Shown piece after piece: positions 24,523 to 35,141 of a stretch of 50,000 nucleotides of DNA. The position numbers were made by a program, and so were the translations under genes. Under the pieces are notes generated by a model. It was not told where the DNA came from. It saw only the letters and a list, made by a program, of their open reading frames with translations, and made no database searches. The number at the start of each line of letters is the position of its first letter. The first letter of the stretch is position 1. Origin of the DNA: Chrysomallon squamiferum (lineage: Eukaryota > Mollusca > Gastropoda > Neomphalida > Peltospiridae); contig CM022672.1 in the NCBI GenBank assembly GCA_012295275.1, positions 32,705,438 through 32,755,437 on the forward strand. Reading direction: 5' to 3'.

Positions 24523-26120
24523 TAGTTAATAAGAGATGAACTCATTACTATCTAGTGTTGGTCTGCAGCAGGGATTCATTTATGTTCATATTAGGAACAT
24601 ACAAGTACAAACTTCGTGAAGAACTGGGAACAGATGGGTCACAGCAGACGTCAAACTAACGCTTACCAGCAAATACATGTAAATAATTTTATAAAACACT
24701 AAACAATCTGAAGATTTGATTTTCAAATAATACAAATGTCGTATCTGCAAAAAAGAAGTAAACGGACCGATGTTGAAAGTTTGCTTATAGAAAAATCACA
24801 CTAAGGAATTCTGTGTATCTTGAAACAGTTATAGACAGTAAACAATTTATTTATTTATTTATTTGTTTATTTATATGTTTTGTCATGTTAACTGCTACTA
24901 GCTAAGACTAAAACTGGCCATTTCCATTGACATCTGGGATTGCTCGTTCATGCACAAACCCGCAGTTAAAACTAAATCAGAATAATATACGTTGAAGTGT
25001 CTTCAGCAGAATAACTTTTATTTGTGAACTTTAAGTATGTAACTGTTTAATTCTTCAAAGAGAAGACATATACGTACTAATTAATTAATTAATTAAAATA
25101 AATTTAGCTTCCATTTCTTATTGTGGTTTTTTTAATAATATTTGTACTGAAAAAGCATCAACGGAGAAATATTATCAAAGAAGATAATCGTATTTTAAGA
25201 ATTATATAAATTAATATAAATCTACTACAGTTACTACTTCTGTTATTACTACTACTAATACAGCCTCTTCTGCTAATTCTTCAACTACTGCTATCACTAT
25301 TTCTACTACTAGAGGAGAGTGGGGGCTAATGGGATAGTGGGCCATAATGACAAAGTAGATTTTTGTTGTCTGTAATGTGTCTGCAATTGTCGGAGTTTGC
25401 CCCAATCCCGAAGCTCAAAGAAAAGATTTGTGTGACACGTAAAGGCGTAAAACGTGGATCAACGGTTGTATTAACAAGTTGCCCATTCAAGCAGTAACTC
25501 CTGGAACAGCAGAAAGCAAATACGGTGAGTAAAGTAATGAGGCCTAAAACAAAGGCGAAAGGAGCGAAATGTGGTAGTAAGCGTAGGGAGGCCAGCAATG
25601 ATAAAGGGGCAAATCATTGCAATCATGTATACTTTAATTCGACTGAAGGTGAAGTTTGAGTTCACCTGCAAAGGGTGGTCTCACCAGGACTGTGCAGGGG
25701 TTGAGGTAGAGGATTTTATTTGTGACATTTGTTCTCACTAAATCACTTTAAATCTGACAGTCGAGGTTCAGAAGTTGAATAGTCATGATAGTTGAACAGT
25801 GTTTGTTTTGCTTGGCCTACTCAATGAGTTCAGAGTAAAATGTTGTTTTATACAAGGGTTTTACTTATTTACTGATTACGTCCGTACAGTGATTTGCTTT
25901 TCCTTAGAATTCAGTTTATAAGTTTGTTTGTGTTTGGAGGTTAAAGTTGATTGATGAACGGTATTCATTGTATTTTAGGTTTTGGTTATAACCTGTTGTG
26001 AATAGATGTTCCTGCAGTGCTTTTATTCGGTTAAGATAAATGTTTTGCAGCTTTGATAGTTTGTCAGAGTTGTTTATTTTTCTGTGATCTGTGGAGGGAG
26101 AAGGTCATCCCATTATGCCT
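24523..26120. repeat. 1.6-kb duplicated segment, copy B
   Basis: Near-identical to 21205-22798 in direct orientation, with copy starts about 3.3 kb apart. After CCCATTATGCC the sequence changes to TATCATATCATATCATTTGCC. The following ~200 bases match copy A in swapped order: the GTCTGGTTTATTGA...TAACGAAGTAC...CTTGTAACGCATATCCATCGCCA piece comes before the GTCAATATGGGAAATTTGAGACCC...GCCGGCTGTTGTCTGG piece, the reverse of copy A. Confidence 0.92.
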
Positions 26121-26320
26121 ATCATATCATATCATTTGCCAGTTTGTCTGGTTTATTGACCCTTTAACCTAACGAAGTACCTGTATTACTTTTCTCCCCT
26201 TGTAACGCATATCCATCGCCAATATAGGTCAATATGGGAAATTTGAGACCCTTTTGACTTTGAAATGATTCTGTATCTACTAGTGCTCTACAACTACCGG
26301 CTGTTGTCTGGTTTATACTA
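25309..26320 (+). mobile_element. Decayed pogo/Tigger-like element (copy B, right end rearranged)
   Basis: The left terminus AGAGGAGAGTGGGGGCTAATG is retained at about 25310, but the right terminus seen in copy A (CGCCCCACTTTCCCTGA-like) is missing. The internal segment order is swapped, so only copy A shows both ends. Confidence 0.42.
25402..25741 (+). pseudogene. C-terminus of a pogo/Tigger-type transposase with PHD finger (copy B)
   Basis: Same structure as 22080-22419: VKRGS.VVLTSCPFK-type tail, TAA, Lys-rich linker, TGA, then one frame over C.GWSHQDCAGVEVEDFICDIC and a stop at 25739-25741. Substitutions against copy A (for example EEEDFICDVC to EVEDFICDIC) are conservative. Both copies share the disabling TAA and the frameshift, so these predate the duplication. 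Confidence 0.7.
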
Positions 26321-26331
26321 CTATTACTACT

Positions 26332-26369
<38 letters not shown>

Positions 26370-26376
26370 TAATCGT

Positions 26377-26719
26377 CTACAGAGTTGAGGGGGATAAAGC
26401 AGAAATATCCATCACCAGTTATTACAACAGGCTCGTTCACGATCTGTAAATGTCAAACAGTTGAAGTTAAGAGGAGTGGCCGAGTTCTGCAAGTCAGTCT
26501 TCTGGTCATCTGACTGTCCTTGGACTGTATCAGATATCGAAATGACCTGTGGCATGGAACAATACATTCTGAGTTCAACTAGGACAATAAAAATAAAATA
26601 AAACAAAACCAAACGTACAGACAATGACTGGTAGTCCGAGTTCGCTGACTTCCTTCGATGATGGACAGGTCAGCAGGCGGCAGAAGACAAAAGTACTCGG
26701 ACTAAACAAAAACTTGAAA
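26377..26719. repeat. Duplicated segment, distal part, copy B
   Basis: Pair of 23291-23626. Near its start it carries an extra AATATCCATCACCAGTTATT sequence in place of GCGGCCCTGGATTATTTCGA. Homology ends at AACTTGAAAT, about 70 bases before the Ig-like exon. Confidence 0.88.
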
Positions 26720-26791
26720 TCACTGAACTTGAAGTTCATGTAATATATTTCTTCTTGTAGTTTTAAACATTACTACTGTTTTGTTTGACAG

Positions 26792-26960
26792 ATGGTCCGC
26801 AAAGAGTCAGCACTGAAGGAAATAAAAACAGTTTTCTTGCTGATAACGGAACAATGTCCTTCACATGTGAAACAAGCAATACAAACGGTGACGTCAGGTT
26901 TACATGGGAAAAATGAATTAAATGATGACTATATAACTAACAATAATGAAATATAGAGGT
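26792..26960 (+). pseudogene. Immunoglobulin-like domain exon, broken
   Basis: A strong acceptor (CTGTTTTGTTTGACAG, ending 26791) opens a phase-1 frame reading GPQRVSTEGNKNSFLADNG, then TMSFTCETSNTNGDVRFTW and EK, stopping at TGA 26914-26916. This is the first half of an Ig fold: 'GP..V', the B-strand L/F-x-C and the C-strand 'F.W' ten residues later. Phase-1 exons beginning (Y/D/N)GP are standard for tandem Ig domains. One frame over, the sequence continues NELNDDYITNNNEI and then TAG, so a frameshift at about 26912 breaks the C'-D region. The second cysteine (F strand) is not found. It lies next to copy B of the duplicated segment; copy A has no counterpart. Confidence 0.62.
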
Positions 26961-27039
26961 TTACAGGTAACTATGGTTACATTTATTGGAATATTCTGAC
27001 ATTCGTGACTCGCTGGTACCAGGATGGAGTTGTGATTTA

Positions 27040-27960
27040 GTGTTCTGTGTATCTGTGTATGTATGTATATATATACACACACACACATATAAATATACAC
27101 AATGACAAAAACATGTATCTATCTATATACATCTAAATGGTCTCACAATCGAGAGGGCGCGCACACTACGTTTGCATAAATACACAGACCAACAGGTCCA
27201 CAAACCCGGTGATTCACGTTTATAATGAACTGACTAACACAGAAATACAAGTGACATACAAACACACGCACGCACACAAACTGAAGAACAAACAAATAGA
27301 AATATGAATAGAAATAATAAAAAAAACATTTTCAGAAATTATGTAATTAATAGATATGAAATAATCAACGGAAGGGAAGGGAACAGTCATATATCAGTGC
27401 AAACTGTATATTAAATAAGCAAACAACATTTTCCTCTTTTACAACGTTTTCGTATACACATACATACAGTCATACACAAGTACGTACACTTGCACACACA
27501 TAATACACAAGTAGATATATAATTACCTACATTCATACACACAATTCAAACACACAGGTATATATACCTACACAGATACAGAATTATACAGAGATACACA
27601 AATATATACACTCACACACATAATACACCCACATATACTTAAATACATTCATATACATAATACAAATAGATACACACACATACAAATACATAATATATAT
27701 AATATATACACATACAGACATATATACACACAAATAAATACCGCATAATACACACACAGATACACATACATGCATACATACAAATTCACACAACAGAGAC
27801 AGATACACATGGATACGTACATTCAAATACATACAAAATAATACAAACACACAGATACACACATAAACACGCATGCACATAATACACACAGCTACACATA
27901 CAAACTCATATACACATAATACAAACACAGAGACATACATACATATATACTGTCATTATT
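27040..27960. repeat. CA/CATA/TACA-rich low-complexity region
   Basis: Scattered (CA)n, (ATACA)n and TATA tracts. A 118-codon minus frame (27584-27940) of Cys/Val/Tyr/Met repeats is an artefact. No gene is supported. Confidence 0.85.
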
Positions 27961-28206
27961 TGTCCATGAATTGATTCTAGTAATGTTTGTTTCAGATGCT
28001 TTGTTTTGAGTATAGCTTACAGGTTAGTTTTTTTTTTTTTTTAGGTCAAATGTGTATTATGTAACATTACAAATTCTCACTGAATTTCCTGTAGATGAAT
28101 TTACATATATGTATATATAAAAGTGATGGACTCTCTCCTTTTTTATTAACTACTTTGACAGTGTTAGCGTCATATATTTTCTCTTTATTTTCTGGCTAAC
28201 ATGCAG

Positions 28207-28282
28207 TTACGATGCAGTGGAAATACAGTTTATATATAGTAGAGATCATAGTGAAGATGATTTTGAAACACCCACATCATAG
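28207..28282 (+). other. Candidate terminal exon with acidic tail
   Basis: A pyrimidine-rich stretch and TAACATGCAG acceptor precede a frame reading YDAVEIQFIYSRDHSEDD, then FETPTS and TAG (28280-28282). It looks like a short acidic cytoplasmic tail, but its phase does not match the exon-like piece ending at 24442, and 25 codons is little evidence. Confidence 0.2.
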
Positions 28283-28893
28283 ATTTTGAACATGTTTATG
28301 TAGATATTCCTATTTAGAAAGTTGTTTTTGTTCTTTATTTTCAAAAATGTTATTTATAGAAATAACTTATTTATTTTTGTTCATTGGCTGGTTTCTTTCT
28401 TTCCTTTTTAGTTTTAATAAAGAAAGGAAAAAAGAAAACATAATCCTGATTCAAAGGATGTGTTTTCTTTATAGCAAAATTTCATCTTTCTTTCTGTATC
28501 ACATATATCTGTTGTTACTAGAAACTTTCTTTCAAAAGTAATGACATCATATTTATACTAAATTAAAAAAAATTAAAAAAAAATAAAAAAATCTGGTGAC
28601 GTCAATTACTCTCGGGCAGTAATCTAGAACCTTCTTTCTACGTCAGTCGCACCACAGATTTCATTATTTCAACATTTATTTTAGTTTAGTTTAGTTTTGT
28701 ATGAGTGAATATTTTCTGCGACTTTGGGAGTTCAGTCGACATAGGTAATTATTAATGATTTACAAATGATTACAATATTGTAATAGAGTTACGGAATTTT
28801 ATAATTTATCTGAATTTTATGCTTTTGAAGTAGATTTGTTTTGTTGTTACAGATTTATATAAGACTGATAGTTTTTGTGTGGTTTTTCTTTTC

Positions 28894-28895
<2 letters not shown>

Positions 28896-28987
<92 letters not shown>

Positions 28988-28992
28988 TTTGT
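28896..28992. repeat. (ATT)n-(ATTT)n compound microsatellite
   Basis: ATT units to about 28943 pass into ATTT units to about 28990. The 136-codon frame at 28841-29251 starts in this tract. Its non-repetitive end (from a TTTTTTCAG at 29056) reads KLILLLCITFLSKAIYRR, which is hydrophobic but has no recognised family. Confidence 0.95.
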
Positions 28993-29269
28993 TTTTTTAT
29001 TGTGTTTTTATTTTTTTATTTTTTTTATTATTATTATTATTTTTTTTTTTTTTCAGACACTAGATGAACTGAAAGTGAAACTCATTCTTCTGTTGTGTAT
29101 AACTTTTCTTTCAAAGGCCATCTACAGACGGTCTGGGATTCTAGTCTTGTTGAATTATGCAGGACATTCGTATCTGGTTGTTGGGAGTTTTCTCCCCTGG
29201 TGTAGACCAGCAGACGACTTCCGGCTCAAATGTATCTGTAATATCTTCTGAGTAGGTATCAGCCTCGAC

Positions 29270-30870
29270 AGTTACCTGTCTGATAAACTGTAGGTCGTGC
29301 CAGCATTCTTTTATTGGTAGAGCATCTTCAACACAATGGAAAAATACTTCTAAATAATTATTCTACTTGTTTTTTTTTGTTTTTGTTTTTTTTATTGTAT
29401 CTTCAGGAAAGACATGATTCTGTTACAAGAATATGGAGAAAAATATAAAGGTTACTTTACAATTGAGATATCTACTGATATAGAGCAATTATCATTACAT
29501 AAGATGGGTTTTTCTTTCCCAATTTTATTATTTTATTTTTTATTTTTATTTTTTCTGCTTTACACGTCAATGTTGATTTCTTGATTATTTAGTTAACAGT
29601 GGATGATACTGTTATCAGGAAGGGAGCGAAAAACTTCCACTATAATGACTAATGACTCTGCAAAAGCTCTGTGTTGTTCCACGTTGCAGATTTGTAATTA
29701 ATGGTGAAGAAATGAAAAGATGTGTGGCAATGATGTTTTCAGATTCAGAGCAGGTTCCAGCTTAATGTAGCCTTCATGAAGAATATTAGCAGTTATCTGG
29801 GAGCAATCATAAGTGGTTTAACGTATTTCATAAAATCAAATTTTTGAAAAGATTCTGGCTCAAATATAATGTTCATCAATGAAATAATTCACTTGTTTTC
29901 TCAGTTTCGAGGCAACTGTAATATTAAAAAAGGATGAATTTCTAGACAGGTGTAGAAAACGTCATTTCCTGTACCATTGATATGGCCACTTCCTGGACAA
30001 CCGATAACGTCGTTAAGTAAACAGTTTTAATAAAACATGACAGTTTTGTTTAGACATCTGGTTAGTCAAAATAAATAATTGTCCTAAAAGTTATTTCATA
30101 TACGTGTAAACAGAGGAACGATAGTTTATATTACTATATGTACTGTATTATATTATTTCTGACAACATTTTATTTTTATTTATAATGTTCATTGGAAGAA
30201 ACAATTTTTCCAATTCCAAAGTGCGAAACTTTACCAAACGTATTACAATTGACAAAATAAGTATGGTCCGAAGTTGACGTAAAATACAAACGATACCGCA
30301 AAACAAATATTTAGTTCACTGCTGTTTCTGCTTTATGAACACGAAAACGAGAATAAAATGTTATTGTTGTTGTTGTTTAATTCACTGAAAAAATGCTGTC
30401 TATAATTCAGTATTGAGAAATGTGACTGTCATCAGACAGTTCTGTGTGTTTGATAAACTTTGTCTGTTTAGAGTCACTCAAACACTCACTGACGATTCCA
30501 AGTAAAATGAGTGATTACAACTTTCCTGCATTCAAACGAAAATTGTTTATATATATGTGTGTCTCACAAAACAATTCTGGTATAATGATTATACAAACGT
30601 GTTCACTTTGTTATAAACAAATTACCTACCTTAGACAACAAATATCAAGTATACCTAACATGTGAATTAACAAATAAAAATAAATTCTCAGTAATAAACA
30701 TAATTTTAATTCACTGTTACTCCCCTTAAACATTTTTAAATTCACAGACTGAATAATAATTACTTAAAATAAATAACAAAATTAAAATTACTAAATTTAA
30801 TAACAACTACTAAAATAATAATAATAATGAAATAAAAAATGGTATGTGTTCACCTGTCAGTACAAATATG
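29270..30870. other. No supported feature
   Basis: AT-rich, moderately complex sequence without a convincing coding block. A 73-codon frame at 30444-30665 has no motif and is treated as chance. Confidence 0.4.
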
Positions 30871-30872
30871 GG

Positions 30873-31075
30873 TGTGGTACTAGCTCAGTGGTGGAGTAAC
30901 AACAGCATGTGGATGATCAGTGGATGAGTCTCTGTTGTCAAGTCTCTCAACTATTTCTTGTTACACCCAGTGCTGACATAACAAATGACATGGTACATAC
31001 TGTCCTGTCAGTGGTATGTAGTATCCTGTTTCTGCTACATACTGTCCTGTAGTATGTAGTATCCCGCCTTTCTCA
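30873..31075 (+). mobile_element. tRNA-derived SINE-like element
   Basis: Begins GGTGTGGTACTAGCTCAGTGGTGGAG, where TAGCTCAGTGGT is an almost canonical pol III A box of a tRNA gene. About 42 bases on, TTGTCAAGTCTCTC sits where a B box should be but matches it poorly, so this is not a functional tRNA gene. The body holds two related ~30-base pieces (TACATACTGTCCTGT..GTATGTAGTATCC at about 30993 and 31041). It ends near an AAATAAATAAATAAA tail at 31092-31107. It differs from the SINE-like copies at 7 kb. Confidence 0.5.
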
Positions 31076-31189
31076 TCAGAAAGAGCAATCAAATAAATAA
31101 ATAAAAGTCTATTTATATAGCGGAATATCCATTAATGATGTTCTAATGCATTTAACAATACTGAAACAATAAACACTTAAAATCTTATA

Positions 31190-32030
31190 TACATATACAC
31201 ATATGTATATCTTTATAAAAGTGTTCTCATTATGTCCATTCATGACTACGTATTTAGCCATCCATCAATTATCAGTCTGTAGATCTACCAACCTATTTTT
31301 ATTTATCTGTAATTAAACCCTTTCCATCCCCTACCCTTCTGTGTATCATCCATCTATACACAGTATGCTTATTCATCCTTCTAAAACATCCATCTATTCA
31401 TCCATACATCCATCAGTCCATCTATCTACCTATCTATTTGTCTAGTTATCTGTGCCTCTCTCTTGGAAACGCATAAACAAGTACACTAAAATACCCACAT
31501 GTACAGACATGTATATAACCATTCTATGTTCCTAGCATACACACACATATATTCAAATAAACATACATTATATCCTCTCCTCCTTTCAGATTTGCATATA
31601 AACTCTCACTGTGTAAAACATGTAAACATAAACACTCACATGTACACTTGTGTGTGTTTGGTGTTTGTGGGAGGGCAACAATGGAAACATCAATACTACT
31701 ACTACTACTACAAGTACTACTATGCTATTACCACCATTTCTGCTGCTACTACTACTACTATTACTACTACTACTGCTACTACTATTATACCACTATCAAT
31801 GTTACTGCCAGTAGCAGAACTATATTTGAACAGATATGGGATGTTTTGGAAGCAGCATAACAGATAACAATATATATATATATATATTTAATTAAATGCA
31901 GCATCTCAGATTTTCATTACTATTTTGTAGCAGTGTTAACTGATGTTACTTCTGCAGCCTTTCTTTCATAGAAGATCCATCCCTGCTTGACTACTACTGC
32001 TACTGTTACTATTACTACTATTACTACTAT

Positions 32031-32065
<35 letters not shown>

Positions 32066-32100
32066 ATAATAATAATAATAATAATCATGCTGACAACACA
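31190..32100. repeat. ATCC/CATA-type tracts and (TAC)n arrays
   Basis: Imperfect CATC/TCCA tetranucleotides at 31240-31450, (TAC/ACT)n at 31693-31800 and (CTA)n then (AAT)n at 31987-32084. Frames across them are artefacts. Confidence 0.88.
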
Positions 32101-32238
32101 CTTTTTAAATAGCAACATTGACAGTAACAATAACTGAAAAGACAAAGCACACAATAACAACATTATGGTTAACAGTAAATATGACAAGAACATAAGCAAT
32201 ATTAACCGAAATGATAGAAATAACAGTTACCCTAAAAA

Positions 32239-32420
32239 CAGCTTTATTATTAATTCTTGTTTTAATCTTAGATAAAAAACTGTTAAATAATTACTAACTA
32301 ACAAGTACTACAAAACTACTAGTTTTATTAGTAATTCTTGTTTTAATTAGATAAAAAGTGTTATATTATTACAAACACAACATACAAAACTACCAGTTTT
32401 ATTATTAATTCTTGTTTTCT
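32239..32420. repeat. Imperfect ~80-90 bp tandem repeat, about 2.3 copies
   Basis: TTTATTA.TAATTCTTGTTTTA..TTAGATAAAAA..TGTTA, then an AC-rich spacer with ACAAAACTAC.AG, is found starting near 32240, 32323 and 32396 (the last truncated). Confidence 0.78.
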
Positions 32421-32869
32421 TCTTACATTTCTTTATGTGCATCATTGTCACAGCATTGATGTTTATAATAGTTATTCACGAAAACTGAATAAACAGAACA
32501 CACAGACACACACACACAAACACCTACATATATCTATAATTATTTATATACACACATACACACATACTGTATTATTTGAAACCTTTATTTATAAAGATAT
32601 TAATGATATCATACATTAATAATTTAAAAGCATTAATTACATAGCTATATTCAGTTTATACGTGATCTGCATACAAATGAAACATACTCGGACATAATTT
32701 TAGTGAAATCAAAAATCAGATGAAAAACAAAAACAAATAAAATTACAATAAACAAAAGTCAGTACCACAACTCTGATAAATTACTTCAAAATAGTTGTAT
32801 ATTCAGAGGCATTTTCTTTGTAACATACGATTTATTATTATTATTATTATGGCCTAAAATAAATAAAGT

Positions 32870-33045
32870 ATAATAAATTAAGTAAATTATATTATATTTA
32901 ATCACTATTTCTCTATCATTACAAATAAAATTGCATTAAATTTGACTCAATTCAGATAAAATAAAATGTTACTAACCAAAGATAAAACTAACCATCCCAA
33001 AAATGCATCCTGTTTAAAAGTATTTAAATACTAACAGGCTACATT
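32870..33045. repeat. Diverged dispersed repeat, copy 1
   Basis: Shares with 33405-33550 the landmarks TATTTCT.TA.CATTACAAATAA and, about 90 bases on, ATGCATCCTGTTTAA followed by TAA.A..AACAGGCT. The body is otherwise AT-rich and diverged. Confidence 0.55.
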
Positions 33046-33404
33046 AACAGAAATACAAGTTTAAAATAAATAAATGAGAAAACAACTAAGAATATTAACT
33101 GAAATGATTTATGAATAATAAACAATCTCACTGATTTATCTGATTAATAACAACAGTGAATATTACATATTACTGAAATAGCATTTTATTTTGTTTATTT
33201 GAATGTATCCTTTGTGTAGAAAATTGATTTCTAAAACATTATGAAAATTAAATATTCATTCATTTAAATGTGCCATTCCTTTGTTGTTGTTTTTCTGATA
33301 ACAATGAGTGTAAATTAAATTGAGAAAAATAGTTTCTAACTTGATCTAAACATTTATGGTATATTAAATATCAATTTTTAGATGACAACATTTAGAATAC
33401 TTCG

Positions 33405-33550
33405 AATTTAAATTGTATCATATATATACTTAGTATTTCTTTAACATTACAAATAATAAGTTTACTTTAAATTAATTCTGAAGAATTAAAATATTAATAA
33501 CGAAGGATGCATCCTGTTTAATATTAAGCAATTTTAATATCAACAGGCTG
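33405..33550. repeat. Diverged dispersed repeat, copy 2
   Basis: Same orientation and landmark order as 32870-33045, ending GGATGCATCCTGTTTAATATT ... TCAACAGGCTG. Confidence 0.55.
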
Positions 33551-34071
33551 TTGTAATCTTAATCGTAGTAATTATATTTTTAGTCATTTTTCAGTCTAAC
33601 AAAGACTTGAAACTATGAAACAAAACCTTTCAGAATTAAACACGTGTCCAGAACAATCATCTTTTCTTTTCAGAACTTTTGGGTTTTGTTTCTTACTGAC
33701 AAGATGAATGTCGTGTACACAAGCTGGACCCTAGAACTGCTCATCTTCCCGAAACTTTCATCTGAAAATGAAAATCAAATTACAAATGATTACCGATTTC
33801 ATTTATCAATTCTTCGTGTTTGTGTGTGTGAACTTTATTCTTTTTATTTTATTTACTTTATATATGTTACAGGAAATATTATAATCTGATTATTAATCAG
33901 GAAATATGCCTATAAAAAATTAAAAAATATAAATATTCTGATTGCAATAAACATATTCCTGTAACATATAAAATAAATAAATCAAGAACAAAGTTTAACA
34001 ACAATTCAAGCATATCTAGACTTTAATTATTAAATATTAAATATTTAACATTTATTAGAATTCATATCTTT

Positions 34072-34165
34072 TTCTTTTTTCTTTTTTTTTTTCTTTTTTT
34101 TTTTTTTTCTAGTTGATATTTTAAAACAAACTATCTATAAAGATATGCTTTTTTTTTTTTTTTTT
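34072..34165. repeat. T-rich tracts (A-rich on the IAP strand)
   Basis: Runs of T with occasional C at 34072-34110 and 18 T at 34150-34167. On the minus strand these are A-rich and lie about 170-260 bases past the IAP stop codon, the position expected for a retrocopy tail. Such runs are common in this window. Confidence 0.9.
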
Positions 34166-34301
34166 ATTATTACCTGTTGTTGTTGGGCTTTTATTTTTAT
34201 TTCGTTACCTTTCAACAAATTTTGTCCACTGTTTTGATAATACAGGAACTCTTGCATAGTATTAATCGTTCTTAACAATATCTTTGTATTACAAATGAGG
34301 C

Positions 34302-34307
34302 TTTATT
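34302..34307 (-). promoter_or_regulatory. Poly(A) signal AATAAA for the IAP gene
   Basis: TTTATT on the + strand reads AATAAA on the gene strand, about 31 bases after the stop codon. It would give a very short 3' UTR; other A-rich sites further on are possible. Confidence 0.45.
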
Positions 34308-34337
34308 GGCTAAAATATCATGTCACGTGATACTAAC

Positions 34338-34958
34338 TTAATAGGATCCTTCAAGTTCCAAGACTGCTTCGAAAAGTGTTACTGCGTTTGGAAAATCAGA
34401 ACCATCTTTTCTTTTCCGATTATCAATGGACTTTTGAATAAGTTCAATAGAATATCCCATTTCCAAAACTGCCTGGATCGTTGGGCTGTAGACATAATTA
34501 CTACTCGAGCTGTCATCACTTGTTGCCTGAGTCACAACGCTATTCACAGATTTTACAAAACAGCTGTTGTCGGCTTTATCGGAACTCTTTTCAACAATAT
34601 TCGTTTTATTTTTCGAGTCCTTCTTTAATTCCTCAGCTTCAACCATTTTCCTTATTTCATCAATGTCCAGTTTGTCAGCGAATTCACAGTTCTTAGCCCA
34701 TTCTTTGTGAACAACTGGCGGAAAATCATCGTCATCCCAGTCACGCAAAGTTAGTCCACAATGAAAACATCTTGCGCGTTCGGCCGATCCTATGTAGAAA
34801 AATCCACAGTGAGCCAAAATACTGGGCTTCTGCAAGGGCGATAAGAGCGGCCATCCAACGAAGCTTTCCAACCTTTTTTCATAGCTCTCGTTCTCGCTGT
34901 ATTTTGGAATACTACCAGAGCTACTGTAATACCTTTGTAATTTTGGAAAGTCTCCCAT
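34338..34958 (-). CDS. Single-BIR inhibitor-of-apoptosis protein with UBA domain, no RING (206 aa)
   Basis: IAP family protein; such proteins bind caspases or IBM-bearing partners and ubiquitin chains in the cytoplasm. Residues about 26-93 form one BIR repeat: SYEKRLESFVGWP at the start, GFFYIG, then zinc ligands C64, C67, H84 and C91 with exact C-x2-C-x16-H-x6-C spacing. W74, D78 and W87 occupy the positions of the IBM-binding groove in type II BIRs such as XIAP BIR3, so peptide binding is plausible. A Ser/Lys/Asn-rich linker (about 105-155) leads to a UBA domain (about 157-203) with the MGY loop (167-169). The protein then stops. Most BIR-UBA IAPs carry a C-terminal RING, and none is encoded before the stop or after an obvious donor. 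The frame is intact and intronless; the ATG has A at -3 and G at +4, with an in-frame TGA two codons upstream. A retrocopy or a single-exon lineage-specific paralogue both fit. The + strand frames here are shadows. Confidence 0.93.
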   Translation of the reverse strand: MGDFPKLQRYYSSSGSIPKYSENESYEKRLESFVGWPLLSPLQKPSILAHCGFFYIGSAERARCFHCGLTLRDWDDDDFPPVVHKEWAKNCEFADKLDIDEIRKMVEAEELKKDSKNKTNIVEKSSDKADNSCFVKSVNSVVTQATSDDSSSSNYVYSPTIQAVLEMGYSIELIQKSIDNRKRKDGSDFPNAVTLFEAVLELEGSY

Positions 34959-34979
34959 CTTTCACTTACAATTTCAGCT

Positions 34980-35141
34980 TCATGTGGTCCGGTGGCAGGG
35001 ACCGATAAGCGTGCATTGCGGTCCGTACAAAGTTGTTTTGCTGATACTATACCTCTGAGATGTGCTCTTTAAGAATCTGAATGATGCCACTCTGTCATCT
35101 TTGGGCAATCCGCACAATATGCAAATTAAGGCCGCCATTAC
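34980..35141 (-). other. Possible upstream ORF in the IAP leader
   Basis: On the IAP strand, AGTAATGGCGG (G at -3 and +4) opens a 53-codon frame starting MAALICILCGLP, ending TGA at 34980-34982, 21 bases before the IAP ATG. If transcription starts further upstream it could reduce or gate IAP translation. The sequence around 35100-35230 (ATATCTCAGTAACTACACAT and flanks) looks like part of a dispersed repeat, which would argue against a function. A perfect GTAAGT lies at 34968-34973, between this frame and the IAP ATG. Confidence 0.3.
35119..35126 (-). promoter_or_regulatory. Octamer motif ATTTGCAT upstream of the IAP gene
   Basis: Perfect POU/octamer element on the gene strand, 161 bases upstream of the IAP ATG, next to ATGGCGGCC, which resembles a YY1-type site. 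Short motifs like these occur by chance in AT-rich DNA, so the functional call is tentative. Confidence 0.25.

Noticed and set aside
28841-29251. 136-codon + strand frame with a hydrophobic end
   Set aside because: More than half is (ATT)/(ATTT) repeat translation. The remainder has no recognised motif, so it is mentioned only under the microsatellite.
30873-30950. Possible tRNA gene because of TAGCTCAGTGGT
   Set aside because: B box, acceptor stem and cloverleaf are not intact; read as a tRNA-derived SINE.
34320-35008. Three + strand frames of 71-102 codons
   Set aside because: They are antisense to the intact IAP gene, whose zinc motif and UBA are unambiguous.
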